This document shows, piece after piece, positions 15,094 to 24,950 of a DNA stretch of 64,000 bases. The stretch is taken from contig SDAL01000001.1 of NCBI GenBank assembly GCA_004153385.1, positions 496,001 to 560,000 on the forward strand, in the 5' to 3' direction. Positions within the stretch are counted from its first letter, which is position 1. Each line of letters starts with the position of its first letter. This DNA comes from Paracoccaceae bacterium (lineage in GTDB: Bacteria; Pseudomonadota; Alphaproteobacteria; Rhodobacterales; Rhodobacteraceae). A program made the translations under genes and the position numbers. Below the pieces are notes generated by a model. The model had not been told where the DNA came from, searched no databases, and saw only the letters and a program-made list of their open reading frames with translations.

Positions 15094-15726
15094 ATGGCAT
15101 TTCACGAGATTCGATTTCCGTCCAACTTGAGCTTTGGCTCGGTGGGCGGACCTGAACGGCGCACCGAGATCGTCACACTGGCCAACGGGTTTGAGGAACG
15201 CAATAGCCCATGGGCCCATTCAAGGCGCCATTACGATGCGGGGGTCGGACTGCGATCACTGGACGATGTTGAACGGCTTTTGGCATTTTTTGAAGCACGT
15301 GGTGGAGAGTTGCACGCATTTCGCTGGAAGGATTGGGCTGACTACCGGTCCGCGCCGGCGAGTGAGGCCATAACCTATGAAGACCAGTCGATTGGCACAG
15401 GTGATGGTTTGCGCCGCGATTTCCAACTGGCAAAGACCTACCGCTCTGGCGAGAACAGCTATCAGCGGCCGATCCTCAAACCGGTTGCAGGAACCGTAAG
15501 GGTGGGGGTTCAGGGCAGTTATCAGGCCGAAAGTGTGGATTGGGCGGTGGATCTGGCCACGGGCGTTGTGACATTTGATACCCCGCCCGCGCCGGGGGCA
15601 CCGATCACCGCCGGTTTCGAATTCGATGTGCCCGTCCGGTTTGCAACCGACCGGATCGAGGTGTCGGTCCGGTCCTTTCAGGCGGGCGATATGCCACAGG
15701 TGCCGGTGGTGGAGGTAAGGTTATGA
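15094..15726 (+). CDS. GTA distal tail protein, DUF2460 (g12)
   Basis: DUF2460 (TIGR02217) protein of 210 residues forming the distal tail ring that joins tube and baseplate. Diagnostic stretches are FHEIRFPSNLSFGSVGGPER, WAHSRRHYDAGVGLRS and the segment FRWKDWADYRS, with a C-terminal domain ending VPVVEVRL. It overlaps g13 by four bases (ATGA at 15723). Confidence 0.94.
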   Translation: MAFHEIRFPSNLSFGSVGGPERRTEIVTLANGFEERNSPWAHSRRHYDAGVGLRSLDDVERLLAFFEARGGELHAFRWKDWADYRSAPASEAITYEDQSIGTGDGLRRDFQLAKTYRSGENSYQRPILKPVAGTVRVGVQGSYQAESVDWAVDLATGVVTFDTPPAPGAPITAGFEFDVPVRFATDRIEVSVRSFQAGDMPQVPVVEVRL

Positions 15727-16616
15727 CAGGGGAACGCGACCGTCTGAAGGCGCATCTGGAGCAAGGCTTCAGCACTGTGGCGCGCGCTTGGGCGATCACC
15801 CGCCACGATGGTGTCACGCTGGGGTTTACCGACCATGATGCGCCCTTGAATTTCGAGGGGATCAGCTTTCGACCCGACAGCGGGATGACCGCACGCGCCT
15901 TGGCGCAAACGACCGGCTTGTCGGTGGATAATACCGAAGCCATGGGCGCGTTGAGTTCGGAGGCGATCACTGAGGCCGATATTCAGGCCGGACGTTATGA
16001 TGGCGCAGAGCTGAGGGCGTGGACAGTCAATTGGGCCGATCCGCAGGCCCGTGCGCTGGTTTTCCGGGGCTTTTTGGGCGAACTGACCCGTCAGGGCGGT
16101 GCGTTCGAAGCAGAATTGCGCGGGCTGAGCGAGGCGTTCGGGGATGCGGTTGGGCGGGTCTATCATCCACAGTGCTCTGCTGTTTTGGGGGATGCCTGTT
16201 GCGGCTTCGATACGACGCAAAACGGTTATACGGTCGATCTGGCCGTGCAACGTGTCGAGGACAATCTACGCTTTGTCTGGACGGATGTTGACGGGTTCGA
16301 GGACCGTTGGTTTGAACGCGGCCGGTTGCAGGTTTTGAGCGGCGAGGCTGCCGGATTAAACGGCCATATCAAACGTGACCGCGTAAGTGGCGGTGGCCTG
16401 CGCGAGGTGGAGCTGTGGCAATCCATACGTGCTGATTTGCACACAGGCGATCGTGTGAGGCTTTTTGCAGGCTGTGACAAACGCGCCGAGACGTGCCGGC
16501 TGAAGTTTGACAACTTTCTGAATTTTCGCGGCTTTCCGCATTTGCCGGGAGAGGATTGGCTGTTGAGCTATCCGGATGCCACCGGCTCCCATGATGGTGG
16601 GAGTTTGTCGCGATGA
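15723..16616 (+). CDS. GTA tail hub protein, DUF2163 (g13)
   Basis: DUF2163/phage BR0599-like protein of 297 residues, the hub of the GTA baseplate. The C-terminal half holds five cysteines, Cys151, Cys159, Cys160, Cys251 and Cys258, in CSAVLGDACCGFD and CDKRAETC. The related lambda gpL and the R. capsulatus GTA hub bind an iron-sulfur cluster, so four of these are likely ligands. The motif FLNFRGFPHLPGED near the C-terminus is typical. Overlaps g12 and g14 by four bases each. Confidence 0.93.
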   Translation: MTGERDRLKAHLEQGFSTVARAWAITRHDGVTLGFTDHDAPLNFEGISFRPDSGMTARALAQTTGLSVDNTEAMGALSSEAITEADIQAGRYDGAELRAWTVNWADPQARALVFRGFLGELTRQGGAFEAELRGLSEAFGDAVGRVYHPQCSAVLGDACCGFDTTQNGYTVDLAVQRVEDNLRFVWTDVDGFEDRWFERGRLQVLSGEAAGLNGHIKRDRVSGGGLREVELWQSIRADLHTGDRVRLFAGCDKRAETCRLKFDNFLNFRGFPHLPGEDWLLSYPDATGSHDGGSLSR

Positions 16617-17080
16617 TGGTTGATGACATGGTGGTACAGGCGGCGCGCGCTTGGATCGGTACACCCTATCGCCATCAGGCCGCCTGTCGCGGGGGGGGCA
16701 CGGATTGCTTGGGGCTATTACGCGGTATCTGGCGCGAGATCTATGGCGGCGAACCGGAAACACCGCCGCCCTATAGCGCGGATTGGTCGCAGGCCAGCGG
16801 TGAAGAAAGGCTGTGGCAGGCGGCGTTGCGCCATTTGGTGCCTGTGACCGCCGAGGCACCGCTCTGCGCCGGGCAGGTCTTGTTGTTTCGGATGCGGCCG
16901 AATGCCGTAGCCAAGCATCTGGGGCTAAGTTCCGGGCTGCAGCCTGCGCGGTTTATCCATGCCTATAGCGGGCATGGCGTTGTGGAAAATGCTTTATCGG
17001 AGCCGTGGCGCCGCAGGATCGTGGCGCGGTTTCAATTTCCTGCATCAATACAGCAGACAATTTCGAGAGGAGCGACCTGA
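16613..17080 (+). CDS. GTA NlpC/P60 cell wall peptidase (g14)
   Basis: NlpC/P60-family peptidase of 155 residues expected to cut peptidoglycan cross-links as the GTA injects DNA. The catalytic Cys32 lies in GTDCLGL, His102 in AKHLGL, and the third polar residue may be His116 in FIHAYSGHGV. The start can be ATG 16613 (MMVDD) or 16616. It overlaps the hub gene and its stop directly abuts the g15 start. Confidence 0.94.
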   Translation: MMVDDMVVQAARAWIGTPYRHQAACRGGGTDCLGLLRGIWREIYGGEPETPPPYSADWSQASGEERLWQAALRHLVPVTAEAPLCAGQVLLFRMRPNAVAKHLGLSSGLQPARFIHAYSGHGVVENALSEPWRRRIVARFQFPASIQQTISRGAT

Positions 17081-20000
17081 ATGGCGACGATAATTCTAGG
17101 AGCGGCGGGGGCTGCAATCGGGGGTGGGTTCGGCGGCACGGTGGTTGGACTTTCAGGTGCGGTCGTCGGTCGGGCGCTTGGTGCGACTTTGGGACGGGCG
17201 ATCGACCAGCGTCTGCTGGGTGCAGGATCACAGAAGGTGGAGACCGGTCGCGTCGAACGGTTCCGGCTGTCGAGCGCGGGTGAAGGCACACCGGTGGCCA
17301 AAGTCTGGGGCACTATGCGCGTAGGCGGACAGGTTATCTGGTCCACCCGTTTTCGCGAAACGACACGAACGGAAAAAAGCGGAAAAGGCACCGGCCCCTC
17401 TGTCGAGACAACCCGCTATACGTATTCTGTAAGTTTGGCGCTGGCGCTGTGTGAAGGAGAAATCTTGCGTGTGGGCCGTATCTGGGCAGATGGCAAGTTG
17501 CTCGACACAACGGGTTTGAATGTCAGGGTGTACCGCGGCGACGAAGGCCAGTTGCCGGACCCGAAAATCGAAGCTGTGGAGGGCGCAGGCCAAGCCCCCA
17601 GTTATCGCGGCGTGGCGTATGTTGTTTTTGAGGATTTGCCGCTCGGGCGGTTTGGCAATCGCGTGCCACAGTTTTCGTTTGAAGTGTATCGTGCGGCCCA
17701 AAGCGGTTTGGAGGGCTTGGCGCCTGATATTTCGCGGGGGGTCGAAGGGGTGGCCTTGATCCCGGGAACCGGTGAATATGCGCTGTCTACGACCACGGTT
17801 TACTATCGGGGCGAGGAGGGTGGCGCGAGCGTTGCGGTCAATCAAAATGCGCCTGGTGGATTGAGTGATTTCGAAACCTCTCTGGTGGCGCTCGATCAGG
17901 AGCTGCCCAATTGCGGGGCGACGTCACTGGTGGTGTCGTGGTTTGGCGATGATTTGCGGGCAGGCGAATGCAGCCTGCACCCACGTGTGAACCAGACCCA
18001 AGGCGAGGGAAAGAACATGCCGTGGCGCGTGTCCGGCATTGATCGCGGCGCGGCGGGGAAAGTTGCATCCGTTGACGGCAACGATGTCTATGGTGGTACG
18101 CCTGCGGATGCAGGCGTGATAGAGGCGATCAGGGCGCTGCGTGTGGCCGGAAAATTTGTGACGTTCTACCCGTTCATCTTGATGGACCAGCTGGCCGGAA
18201 ATGGACGGACCGACCCGTGGACCGGAGCCCCCGATCAGCCGGTGCTGCCGTGGCGTGGACGGATCACCACACATATGGCGCCTGACAGGCCTGATACAAC
18301 CGATGGCACAGATGCGGCGCTTGAAGAAGTCGCACGGTTTTTCGGCAACGCGCGGCCAGAAGAGTTTGAACAAGGCGATGGCACCATACGCTATACCGGC
18401 CCCGAGGAGTGGTCCATGCGCCGCTTTATCCTGCATTATGCGCATCTTTGCGCGGCCGCAGGTGGGGTGGATGCATTTTGCATCGGCACCGAAATGCGCA
18501 GTTTGACCCAGATACGCGGGCCACAAAACAGCTTTCCAGCCGTGGCGGCATTTCGCACACTGGCCGCAGACGTGCGTAAGATATTGCCGGATGCAAAAAT
18601 CGGTTATGCTGCAGATTGGTCTGAATATTTTGGCTATCAACCCGGAAATGGCGACCGGTTTTTCCACCTTGATCCGCTTTGGGCCGATCCGGCAATCGAC
18701 TTTATCGGGATCGACAACTATCTGCCGATATCGGATTGGCGTGACGGCGAGGAGCATGCCGATGCACATTGGGGCTCTATCTATAATCTTGAGTACCTGA
18801 AGGCCAATATCGCGGGTGGCGAGCTTTATGACTGGTATTACGCCAATGATGCGCATCGTGCCGCGCAAATTCGCACGCCGGTAACAGATGGCGCGGCCAA
18901 CGAGCCGTGGATATGGCGGCCTAAGGATATTCGGAACTGGTGGGAAAACCGCCATTACGAGCGTGTGGATGGAGTGCGTGCTTCTGTACCGACCGACTGG
19001 ATTCCACAATCCAAACCGGTTTGGTTTACAGAATACGGCTGTGCGGCAATCGACAAGGGCACAAATCAACCCAATAAATTTCTTGATCCCAAAAGCTCTG
19101 AATCACAGTTGCCGCGCTATTCTTCGGGGCGGCGTGACGAAGTGGTACAGATGCAATATTTACGTGCGATGATCGATTACTGGGGGGATGCGCACCATAA
19201 TCCTGTGTCGGATCTGTATGGCGGACCAATGGTCGATATGTCGCGCGCACATGTTTGGTGTTGGGATACCCGCCCCTGGCCGCAGTTTCCGGCCAATGAC
19301 AGCCTCTGGACGGATGCGGATAACTATGCGCGCGGGCACTGGATTTCCGGTCGCGCAGTGGCGCAACCGCTTGCTTTCGTGGTGGCGGAGATTTGTGCGC
19401 AGGCTGGCGTATGGGCGATTGATGTATCGCGACTTTATGGCTCGGTACGCGGCTATAGCGTGACCGCTGGCGATACACCGCGCGCGATGTTGCAAAGTCT
19501 GATGCTCGCTTACGGGTTTGACGCGGTGGAGCGTGATGGCGTTTTACAGTTTCGCATGCGCGACGGGCGGGTAGATGCACATTTGAACGAAGCGGAACTG
19601 GCATTGGGCGAGGCGGGGGAGACGCTAAGCCGTCTGCGTTCGCCGGAGGCGGAGATCGCAGGCCGGGTGCGGCTGTCCTATATCGAGGCGGAGGGTGATT
19701 TTTCTGCACGCGTGGTAGAGGCCATACTGCCCGCGCAGACCTCCGGCAGCATCACTGCTGGATCGGAATTGGCGCTGGCGCTGCACAGGCCGAGCGCCGT
19801 GGCGACTGTCGAGCGCTGGTTGGCTGAGGCACGCGTGGCCCGTGATAGCGCGCGGTTTGCCCTGCCACCGTCGCTCGGGCACTTGGGGGCCGGCGATATC
19901 GTGGCACTGCACACGGCGGAAGGGGCCTCGCGCTACCGTATTGATCGGGTTGAGGGTGCAGGACTGTCGTTGGTTGATGCGGTGCGCGTTGAGCCCAAGG

Positions 20001-21013
20001 TCTATGAGCCCTCAGATGCGGCCGAGGCAAGTGTTCGCACAGACCCGTTTGTGCCACCGGTCCCGGTGAGTGCGCTGTTTTTGGATCTGCCTTTGCTTGA
20101 GGGAACCGAAGATCCGATCGCACCGCATCTGGCTGTCAGTGCAAAGCCATGGCCCGGAACGGTTGCGGTGTTTTCGTCGTCAGAAGATGACGATTATCAG
20201 CTAAACACCACTTTGGCAGCGCGTGCGACAATCGGGACCACGTTGAATGCGCTTGGAAAAGCGCGGATCGGGGTGTGGGATCGCGGGCCTGCGTTGCGTA
20301 TAAAGCTGCAATCGGGCGCTTTGGAAAGCGTGTCTGCCATACGGGTGCTGAATGGGGCAAATGTGATGGCCATCGGCGACGGTGTATCTGACCATTGGGA
20401 AGTGTTTCAGTTTGCAAATGCCCGGATGCTCGGCCCCGATCAGTGGGAGGTCAGTCTGCGGCTTCGTGGTCAGGCAGGCACGGATGGGGTTATGCCCGAC
20501 AGTTGGCCTGCAGGGTCGCGGGTCGTATTGCTGGATCAGGCCCCAACCCAGATCGATTTGCCGCGCAGCGCCCGAAACCTTGCACGCCACTACCGGATCG
20601 GATCGGCAGGCCGTCCTTATGATGATCCGAGTTTCGAGCATGTCGTACGTTCATTTTCAGGTGTTGGCCTGCGACCGTTGTCGCCTGTCCATCTGCGCGC
20701 CGTGCGACAACCGGCAGGCTGGCGCATAAGCTGGATCAGGCGCACCCGCAAAGACGGCGACAGCTGGGAGAGCTATGACGTTCCGCTGGCAGAGACGCAG
20801 GAGCGATATATGCTGCGTGTGAGAACAGCCACGGGACAGATCTTGCGTCAGGTGGAGGTCGCGTCGACACAATGGAGCTATAGTGCTGCGATGCGGGCGC
20901 AGGATGCGTCTGCAGGCGCGGTGCGTATCGAGGTGGCGCAGATATCGGACCTGTTCGGGCCGGGTCTGTTCGCAGAGCTTTGGCTGGATGAAGATTCTGC
21001 CATTGTTGCTTGA
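17081..21013 (+). CDS. GTA megatron protein, TIM-barrel-like (g15)
   Basis: The largest GTA protein (1310 residues), forming the tail tip. It begins with a glycine-zipper segment (ILGAAGAAIGGGFGG, residues 4-30) that could insert into a membrane. The middle part (about 250-700) is the GTA TIM-barrel-like domain, with WFGDDLRAGECSLHPRVN, DAFCIGTEMRSLTQIRG and WFTEYGCAAIDKGTNQ; such barrels resemble glycosidases. The remainder holds phage tail/receptor-binding-type domains. In R. capsulatus this protein is the tail-tip component that contacts the host. It is the last gene of the cluster. Confidence 0.95.
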   Translation: MATIILGAAGAAIGGGFGGTVVGLSGAVVGRALGATLGRAIDQRLLGAGSQKVETGRVERFRLSSAGEGTPVAKVWGTMRVGGQVIWSTRFRETTRTEKSGKGTGPSVETTRYTYSVSLALALCEGEILRVGRIWADGKLLDTTGLNVRVYRGDEGQLPDPKIEAVEGAGQAPSYRGVAYVVFEDLPLGRFGNRVPQFSFEVYRAAQSGLEGLAPDISRGVEGVALIPGTGEYALSTTTVYYRGEEGGASVAVNQNAPGGLSDFETSLVALDQELPNCGATSLVVSWFGDDLRAGECSLHPRVNQTQGEGKNMPWRVSGIDRGAAGKVASVDGNDVYGGTPADAGVIEAIRALRVAGKFVTFYPFILMDQLAGNGRTDPWTGAPDQPVLPWRGRITTHMAPDRPDTTDGTDAALEEVARFFGNARPEEFEQGDGTIRYTGPEEWSMRRFILHYAHLCAAAGGVDAFCIGTEMRSLTQIRGPQNSFPAVAAFRTLAADVRKILPDAKIGYAADWSEYFGYQPGNGDRFFHLDPLWADPAIDFIGIDNYLPISDWRDGEEHADAHWGSIYNLEYLKANIAGGELYDWYYANDAHRAAQIRTPVTDGAANEPWIWRPKDIRNWWENRHYERVDGVRASVPTDWIPQSKPVWFTEYGCAAIDKGTNQPNKFLDPKSSESQLPRYSSGRRDEVVQMQYLRAMIDYWGDAHHNPVSDLYGGPMVDMSRAHVWCWDTRPWPQFPANDSLWTDADNYARGHWISGRAVAQPLAFVVAEICAQAGVWAIDVSRLYGSVRGYSVTAGDTPRAMLQSLMLAYGFDAVERDGVLQFRMRDGRVDAHLNEAELALGEAGETLSRLRSPEAEIAGRVRLSYIEAEGDFSARVVEAILPAQTSGSITAGSELALALHRPSAVATVERWLAEARVARDSARFALPPSLGHLGAGDIVALHTAEGASRYRIDRVEGAGLSLVDAVRVEPKVYEPSDAAEASVRTDPFVPPVPVSALFLDLPLLEGTEDPIAPHLAVSAKPWPGTVAVFSSSEDDDYQLNTTLAARATIGTTLNALGKARIGVWDRGPALRIKLQSGALESVSAIRVLNGANVMAIGDGVSDHWEVFQFANARMLGPDQWEVSLRLRGQAGTDGVMPDSWPAGSRVVLLDQAPTQIDLPRSARNLARHYRIGSAGRPYDDPSFEHVVRSFSGVGLRPLSPVHLRAVRQPAGWRISWIRRTRKDGDSWESYDVPLAETQERYMLRVRTATGQILRQVEVASTQWSYSAAMRAQDASAGAVRIEVAQISDLFGPGLFAELWLDEDSAIVA

Positions 21014-21245
21014 CGGTCCGATCCTGAAGGCGCGGGAGATGATGGGGGAAAATAGCCCCCGGATCGCCCGCGCCGCGCCCTCTGGCTGGCATTGCATGTT
21101 ACGGATCAAGAGATTTTACTTGGTCGGTAACGATATTCGCGGGTTTTCTCTGCACGATGGTTGGATTATGCGAAAGACAAACCATGTGATACTATCTACG
21201 CGCGGGCCATGACGCCCAGCGTGGGCCACGCCTAAGGAGACAACC

Positions 21246-22067
21246 ATGGCCGAATCCCAAGCCAAGCTGACCAGCGTTGATCCGGTATGGGATCGGATAT
21301 GCGTCGAGGCCCATGCCGCCGTGCGCGACGAGCCGCTGTTGGGCGCGCTAATCCATGCGGGCCTTCTGCATCATGCCACATTCTCGCGCGCGCTGGCATA
21401 TCGGTTCTCGATGAAGCTTGCATCGAACGAGATGAGCGAGCAGATCTTGCGCGAGATCGCTGACGAGGCCTATAGCGCCGCGCCATATCTTGCGTCGGCC
21501 GCCCGTGCCGATCTGGTGGCCGTGTTCGAGCGTGATGCTGCATGCCATCGTTTGATGCAGCCGATTTTATTCTACAAAGGCTATCAGGCGCTGCAAACCT
21601 ACCGCATTGCGCATTGGCTGTGGCGCGAAGGACGGCGCGATCTGGCCTATTTCGTCCAGATGCGCACCTCCGAAATGTTTGGCGTGGATATCCATCCCGC
21701 CGCACGTATCGGGCAGGGTGTGATGATCGACCACGCGCATTCGATCGTCATCGGTGAGACTGCGGTCGTGGGCGATAATGTTTCGATGCTGCATTCGGTG
21801 ACGCTGGGCGGCACAGGCAAGGAAGAAGAAGACCGCCATCCCAAAATCGGCAATGGTGTGCTGATCGGTGCGGGCGCGAAAGTTTTGGGCAATATCCGTA
21901 TCGGGGACAATTCGCGCATTGCGGCGGGGTCTGTTGTGCTGGCGGAGGTGCCCGCGTGCAAGACGGTGGCCGGCGTGCCGGCAAAGATCGTGGGCGATGC
22001 GGGATGTTCGCAGCCCTCTGTCTCGATGGACCAGATTTTGAAGGAAAAGCCAAGACTGCGAGAGTGA
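21246..22067 (+). CDS. cysE: Serine O-acetyltransferase CysE
   Basis: Cytoplasmic enzyme that acetylates serine with acetyl-CoA, the first step of cysteine synthesis. It has 273 residues: an N-terminal helical domain (residues 10-140) and a left-handed beta-helix of hexapeptide repeats (about 145-240) with DIHPAARIGQGVMIDHAHS, the catalytic DH pair and HSVTLGGTGKE. The 232-base gap before it contains a GGGGG/CCCCC hairpin at 21044-21060 without a U-tract and probably its promoter. A strong AAGGAG precedes the ATG. cysE borders the GTA cluster in several Rhodobacterales. Confidence 0.96.
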   Translation: MAESQAKLTSVDPVWDRICVEAHAAVRDEPLLGALIHAGLLHHATFSRALAYRFSMKLASNEMSEQILREIADEAYSAAPYLASAARADLVAVFERDAACHRLMQPILFYKGYQALQTYRIAHWLWREGRRDLAYFVQMRTSEMFGVDIHPAARIGQGVMIDHAHSIVIGETAVVGDNVSMLHSVTLGGTGKEEEDRHPKIGNGVLIGAGAKVLGNIRIGDNSRIAAGSVVLAEVPACKTVAGVPAKIVGDAGCSQPSVSMDQILKEKPRLRE

Positions 22068-22096
22068 GGCGCAGAGCATCTATCTTTGAAATGAAG

Positions 22097-22125
22097 AGCC
22101 GGCGTATCAAGCGTCGGCTTTTTTC
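22097..22125 (+). terminator. Intrinsic terminator after cysE
   Basis: AGCCGGCG pairs with CGTCGGCT around a 7-base loop, followed by a T run. It lies 29 bases after the cysE stop. Confidence 0.8.
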
Positions 22126-22152
22126 GTGGCGAAAGACCGACCGTTTAAATTG

Positions 22153-22180
22153 AAAAGGCCCCGCAATCGCAGGGCCTTTT
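22153..22180. terminator. Bidirectional terminator between cysE and pdhC
   Basis: AAAAGGCCC pairs perfectly with GGGCCTTTT around a 10-base loop. A and T runs on both sides make it usable from either strand. It lies between the convergent cysE and pdhC genes, 26 bases after the pdhC stop. Confidence 0.85.
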
Positions 22181-22206
22181 ACGTGTTCAATTGGCTTTAG
22201 ACGGGA

Positions 22207-23547
22207 TCAGGCGAGCATCACCATCGGATTTTCCAGATTTTCGACGATGGCCTTGAGCAGGTTCGCACCCAAAGCACCATCGATTACACGGTGATCGACA
22301 GACATCGTGACAGACATCACCGTTGCCACCTCGATTTCACCATCCGCATTGACGACCGGTTTTTTAACACCGGAGCCGACAGCCAGAATACCGGCATGCG
22401 GCGGGTTCACGATCGCATCGAAGTTGTCGATGCCGAACATACCCAAGTTGGAGATTGCAAACGAACCACCCTGATATTCGTGGGGCGCAAGTTTGCGATC
22501 ACGTGCACGTTTGGCCAGATCCTTCATCTCTGCCGAAAGAGCGGAGAGGGATTTCATATCCGCATCTTTCAGAACCGGCGTGAACAGCCCGCCCTCGATG
22601 GCGACAGCCACAGCCACATCCGACGGTTTCAGCCTGAGCACACGGTCACCGGCCCAAACCGCATTGGCTTCGGGTTGTGATTGCAATGCCAGCGCGACGG
22701 CTTTGATGATGAAGTCGTTGACCGAGAGTTTAACGCCACGCCCTTCAAGCTGTTTGTTCAGCTGGGCACGGAATTTCATCAAGGCATCGAGTTTGATATC
22801 GCGACGCAGATAGAAATGCGGGATCGTCTGCTTGGCCTCTGACAGGCGCGAGGCGATGGTCTTGCGCATACCGTCGAGTTTGACCTCTTCGAATTCGCGA
22901 CCCTCGTACATCTTGATGACCTGTTCGGCCGATGCGCCTGTTGCAGCCGGTTTGCCGACTGCGGCATCTGCCTTGGCGGCCGTTTTCGGAGCATCGGATT
23001 TGGCTGGTGCGGTTTGTGCGGATTCGACATCTGCCTTAACGATCCGGCCCTTGGGGCCAGAGCCCGAAAGCGCTGTGAGATCCACGCCCTTTTGCTCCGC
23101 TATGCGGCGCGCCAGAGGCGAGGCAAAAACGCGTTTACCGTCCTTTACAGGGGCAGGCGGGGCCTTGCCGCCGGCGTCTTTGGTGGCAGGCGCTTTGGGG
23201 CTTTCCTGCACCTCTTTCGGGGCGGGCTCGGATTTCGAGCTTTCCTCTGAGGGGGCGGCGGTTTTGGCAGGGGCACCGGATGTCTCGATGTCGTCTGCGG
23301 ATTCGCCTTCCTCGAGCAAGATGGCGATGGGTTGGTTGACCTTCACGCCTTCTGTGCCCTCGGCCACGAGGATCTTGCCAAGGATGCCTTCATCCACAGC
23401 TTCGAATTCCATCGTAGCCTTGTCGGTCTCGATCTCGGCGATGATGTCGCCAGAGACGACCTCATCACCTTCTTTTTTCAGCCATTTCGCCAGCGTGCCT
23501 TCCTCCATCGTCGGAGAGAGCGCGGGCATCAGAATTTCGGTTGCCAT
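22207..23547 (-). CDS. pdhC: Pyruvate dehydrogenase E2, dihydrolipoamide acetyltransferase
   Basis: Core E2 subunit of the pyruvate dehydrogenase complex, transferring acetyl groups from lipoamide to CoA. The 446 residues contain a lipoyl domain (1-80, with lipoyl-lysine in ETDKATMEF), an Ala/Pro/Lys-rich linker, a peripheral subunit-binding domain (about 135-175, [17 protein letters not shown]), a second linker, and the catalytic acyltransferase domain ending with [11 protein letters not shown]. It follows pdhB by 12 bases on the minus strand, in the order E1-alpha, E1-beta, E2. The lipoyl domain is nearly identical to the one fused to E1-beta. Confidence 0.97.
   Translation of the reverse strand: MATEILMPALSPTMEEGTLAKWLKKEGDEVVSGDIIAEIETDKATMEFEAVDEGILGKILVAEGTEGVKVNQPIAILLEEGESADDIETSGAPAKTAAPSEESSKSEPAPKEVQESPKAPATKDAGGKAPPAPVKDGKRVFASPLARRIAEQKGVDLTALSGSGPKGRIVKADVESAQTAPAKSDAPKTAAKADAAVGKPAATGASAEQVIKMYEGREFEEVKLDGMRKTIASRLSEAKQTIPHFYLRRDIKLDALMKFRAQLNKQLEGRGVKLSVNDFIIKAVALALQSQPEANAVWAGDRVLRLKPSDVAVAVAIEGGLFTPVLKDADMKSLSALSAEMKDLAKRARDRKLAPHEYQGGSFAISNLGMFGIDNFDAIVNPPHAGILAVGSGVKKPVVNADGEIEVATVMSVTMSVDHRVIDGALGANLLKAIVENLENPMVMLA
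23464..23502. repeat. Direct repeat, lipoyl domain copy 1
   Basis: Thirty-nine bases identical to 24853-24891. Both lie within similar lipoyl domain coding sequence that spans about 250 bases in pdhC and in pdhB. The 1.39-kb spacing and same orientation make recombination or gene conversion between the copies possible. Confidence 0.9.
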
Positions 23548-23559
23548 TGCGATAGCTCC

Positions 23560-24936
23560 TTAACGATAGGTGACTTTTTTGCACGCTTCGATAACTTCGT
23601 CGGTGGTGACCAACGCCAGCTTTTCAAGGTTGGCGGCGTAGGGCATCGGCACATCTTTGCCTGTGCAGTTGATCACGGGCGCATCAAGATAGTCAAACGC
23701 GCGTTCCATGATAACTGCGGACAAGTGGTTGCCGATCGAGCCTACGGGGAAGCCTTCTTCGACCGTGACGCAGCGGTTGGTTTTTTGAACCGACGCCAGC
23801 ACGGTATCGTAATCGATCGGACGCAAGGTGCGCAGATCGATAACTTCGGCGGAGATGCCGTCTTCGGCCAGTTTCTCTGCCGCCTCAAGCGCATAGGTCA
23901 TGCCGATACCGAACGAAACGATGGTGACATCGCTGCCCTCACGCCAGATTTTCGCCTTGCCGAAGGGCACGGTGAAATCATCCAGTACCGGTACTTCGAA
24001 GGATTTCCCGTAAAGGATCTCGTTTTCGAGGAAGATGACCGGGTTGGGGTCGCGGATCGCCGATTTCAGCAGGCCTTTCGCGTCGGCTGCCGAATAGGGA
24101 ATCACCACCTTCAGGCCGGGGATCGCGGCGAACCATGCCGAGAAATCCTGGCTGTGCTGTGCGCCCACACGGGCGGCCGCGCCGTTGGGGCCACGGAACA
24201 CCATCGGTGCGCCCATCTGGCCGCCAGACATATAAAGCGTTTTGGCCGCGGAGTTGATGATCTGGTCCATCGCCTGCATGGCGAAGTTGAAGGTCATGAA
24301 CTCCACAATCGGGCGCAGACCACCAAAGGCCGCACCCACCGCAATGCCGGTGAACCCGTGTTCGGTGATCGGCGTATCGATCACGCGCTTGTCGCCGAAC
24401 TCGTCCAGAAGGCCTTGGCTGATTTTATATGCACCCTGATATTCGGCGACTTCTTCGCCCATCAGGTAGACGTTTTCGTCTTTGCGCATTTCCTCTGCCA
24501 TCGCGTCGCGCAGGGCTTCGCGAACGGTTTGGGTTTTCATCTCCGTGCCTTCGGGCCAGTCCGGGTCGAGGTTAGGGTTCAACTCCGGCTCGGGCGCCTC
24601 GTTCACGGCAGATTTCGCCTCTGCGGCTTTGGGGGCAGGGGCTTCGGCGGCGGGTTTGGAGCCTGCATCAGTGTCGATGTCGTCAGCCGACTCGCCTTCT
24701 TCGAGCATGATCGCGATCGGGTCGTTGACCTTCACGCCCTCGGTGCCCTCTGCCACAAGGATTTTACCAAGCGTGCCTTCATCGACCGCTTCGAATTCCA
24801 TTGTGGCCTTATCGGTTTCGATCTCGGCGAGGATATCCCCTGCCGAAACCTTATCACCTTCTTTTTTCAGCCATTTCGCCAGCGTGCCTTCTTCCATCGT
24901 CGGCGACAGGGCGGGCATCAGTATTTCAGTTGCCAT
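23560..24936 (-). CDS. pdhB: Pyruvate dehydrogenase E1 beta with N-terminal lipoyl domain
   Basis: E1-beta subunit, 458 residues. Residues 1-80 are a complete lipoyl domain with ETDKATMEF, unlike the beta subunit of most bacteria; an Ala/Pro/Glu-rich linker (80-130) leads to the transketolase-type domain (about 135-458, from [13 protein letters not shown]). The C-terminal half includes VITVSFGIG-like ([10 protein letters not shown]) and [12 protein letters not shown]. Lipoyl-fused E1-beta is known in alphaproteobacteria. It lies 14 bases after pdhA and 12 before pdhC. Confidence 0.97.
   Translation of the reverse strand: MATEILMPALSPTMEEGTLAKWLKKEGDKVSAGDILAEIETDKATMEFEAVDEGTLGKILVAEGTEGVKVNDPIAIMLEEGESADDIDTDAGSKPAAEAPAPKAAEAKSAVNEAPEPELNPNLDPDWPEGTEMKTQTVREALRDAMAEEMRKDENVYLMGEEVAEYQGAYKISQGLLDEFGDKRVIDTPITEHGFTGIAVGAAFGGLRPIVEFMTFNFAMQAMDQIINSAAKTLYMSGGQMGAPMVFRGPNGAAARVGAQHSQDFSAWFAAIPGLKVVIPYSAADAKGLLKSAIRDPNPVIFLENEILYGKSFEVPVLDDFTVPFGKAKIWREGSDVTIVSFGIGMTYALEAAEKLAEDGISAEVIDLRTLRPIDYDTVLASVQKTNRCVTVEEGFPVGSIGNHLSAVIMERAFDYLDAPVINCTGKDVPMPYAANLEKLALVTTDEVIEACKKVTYR
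24853..24891. repeat. Direct repeat, lipoyl domain copy 2
   Basis: Partner of 23464-23502, within the lipoyl domain fused to E1-beta. Confidence 0.9.
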
Positions 24937-24950
24937 GTAATCGGTCCCCC

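Noticed and set aside
17924-19069. Minus-strand frame within the GTA megatron gene
   Set aside because: The plus-strand protein is a recognised GTA component and the minus-strand translation has no family features.
6859-21013. Intact prophage
   Set aside because: There is no integrase, repressor, replication or lysis gene and no attachment site pair. Gene order and sizes match a gene transfer agent.
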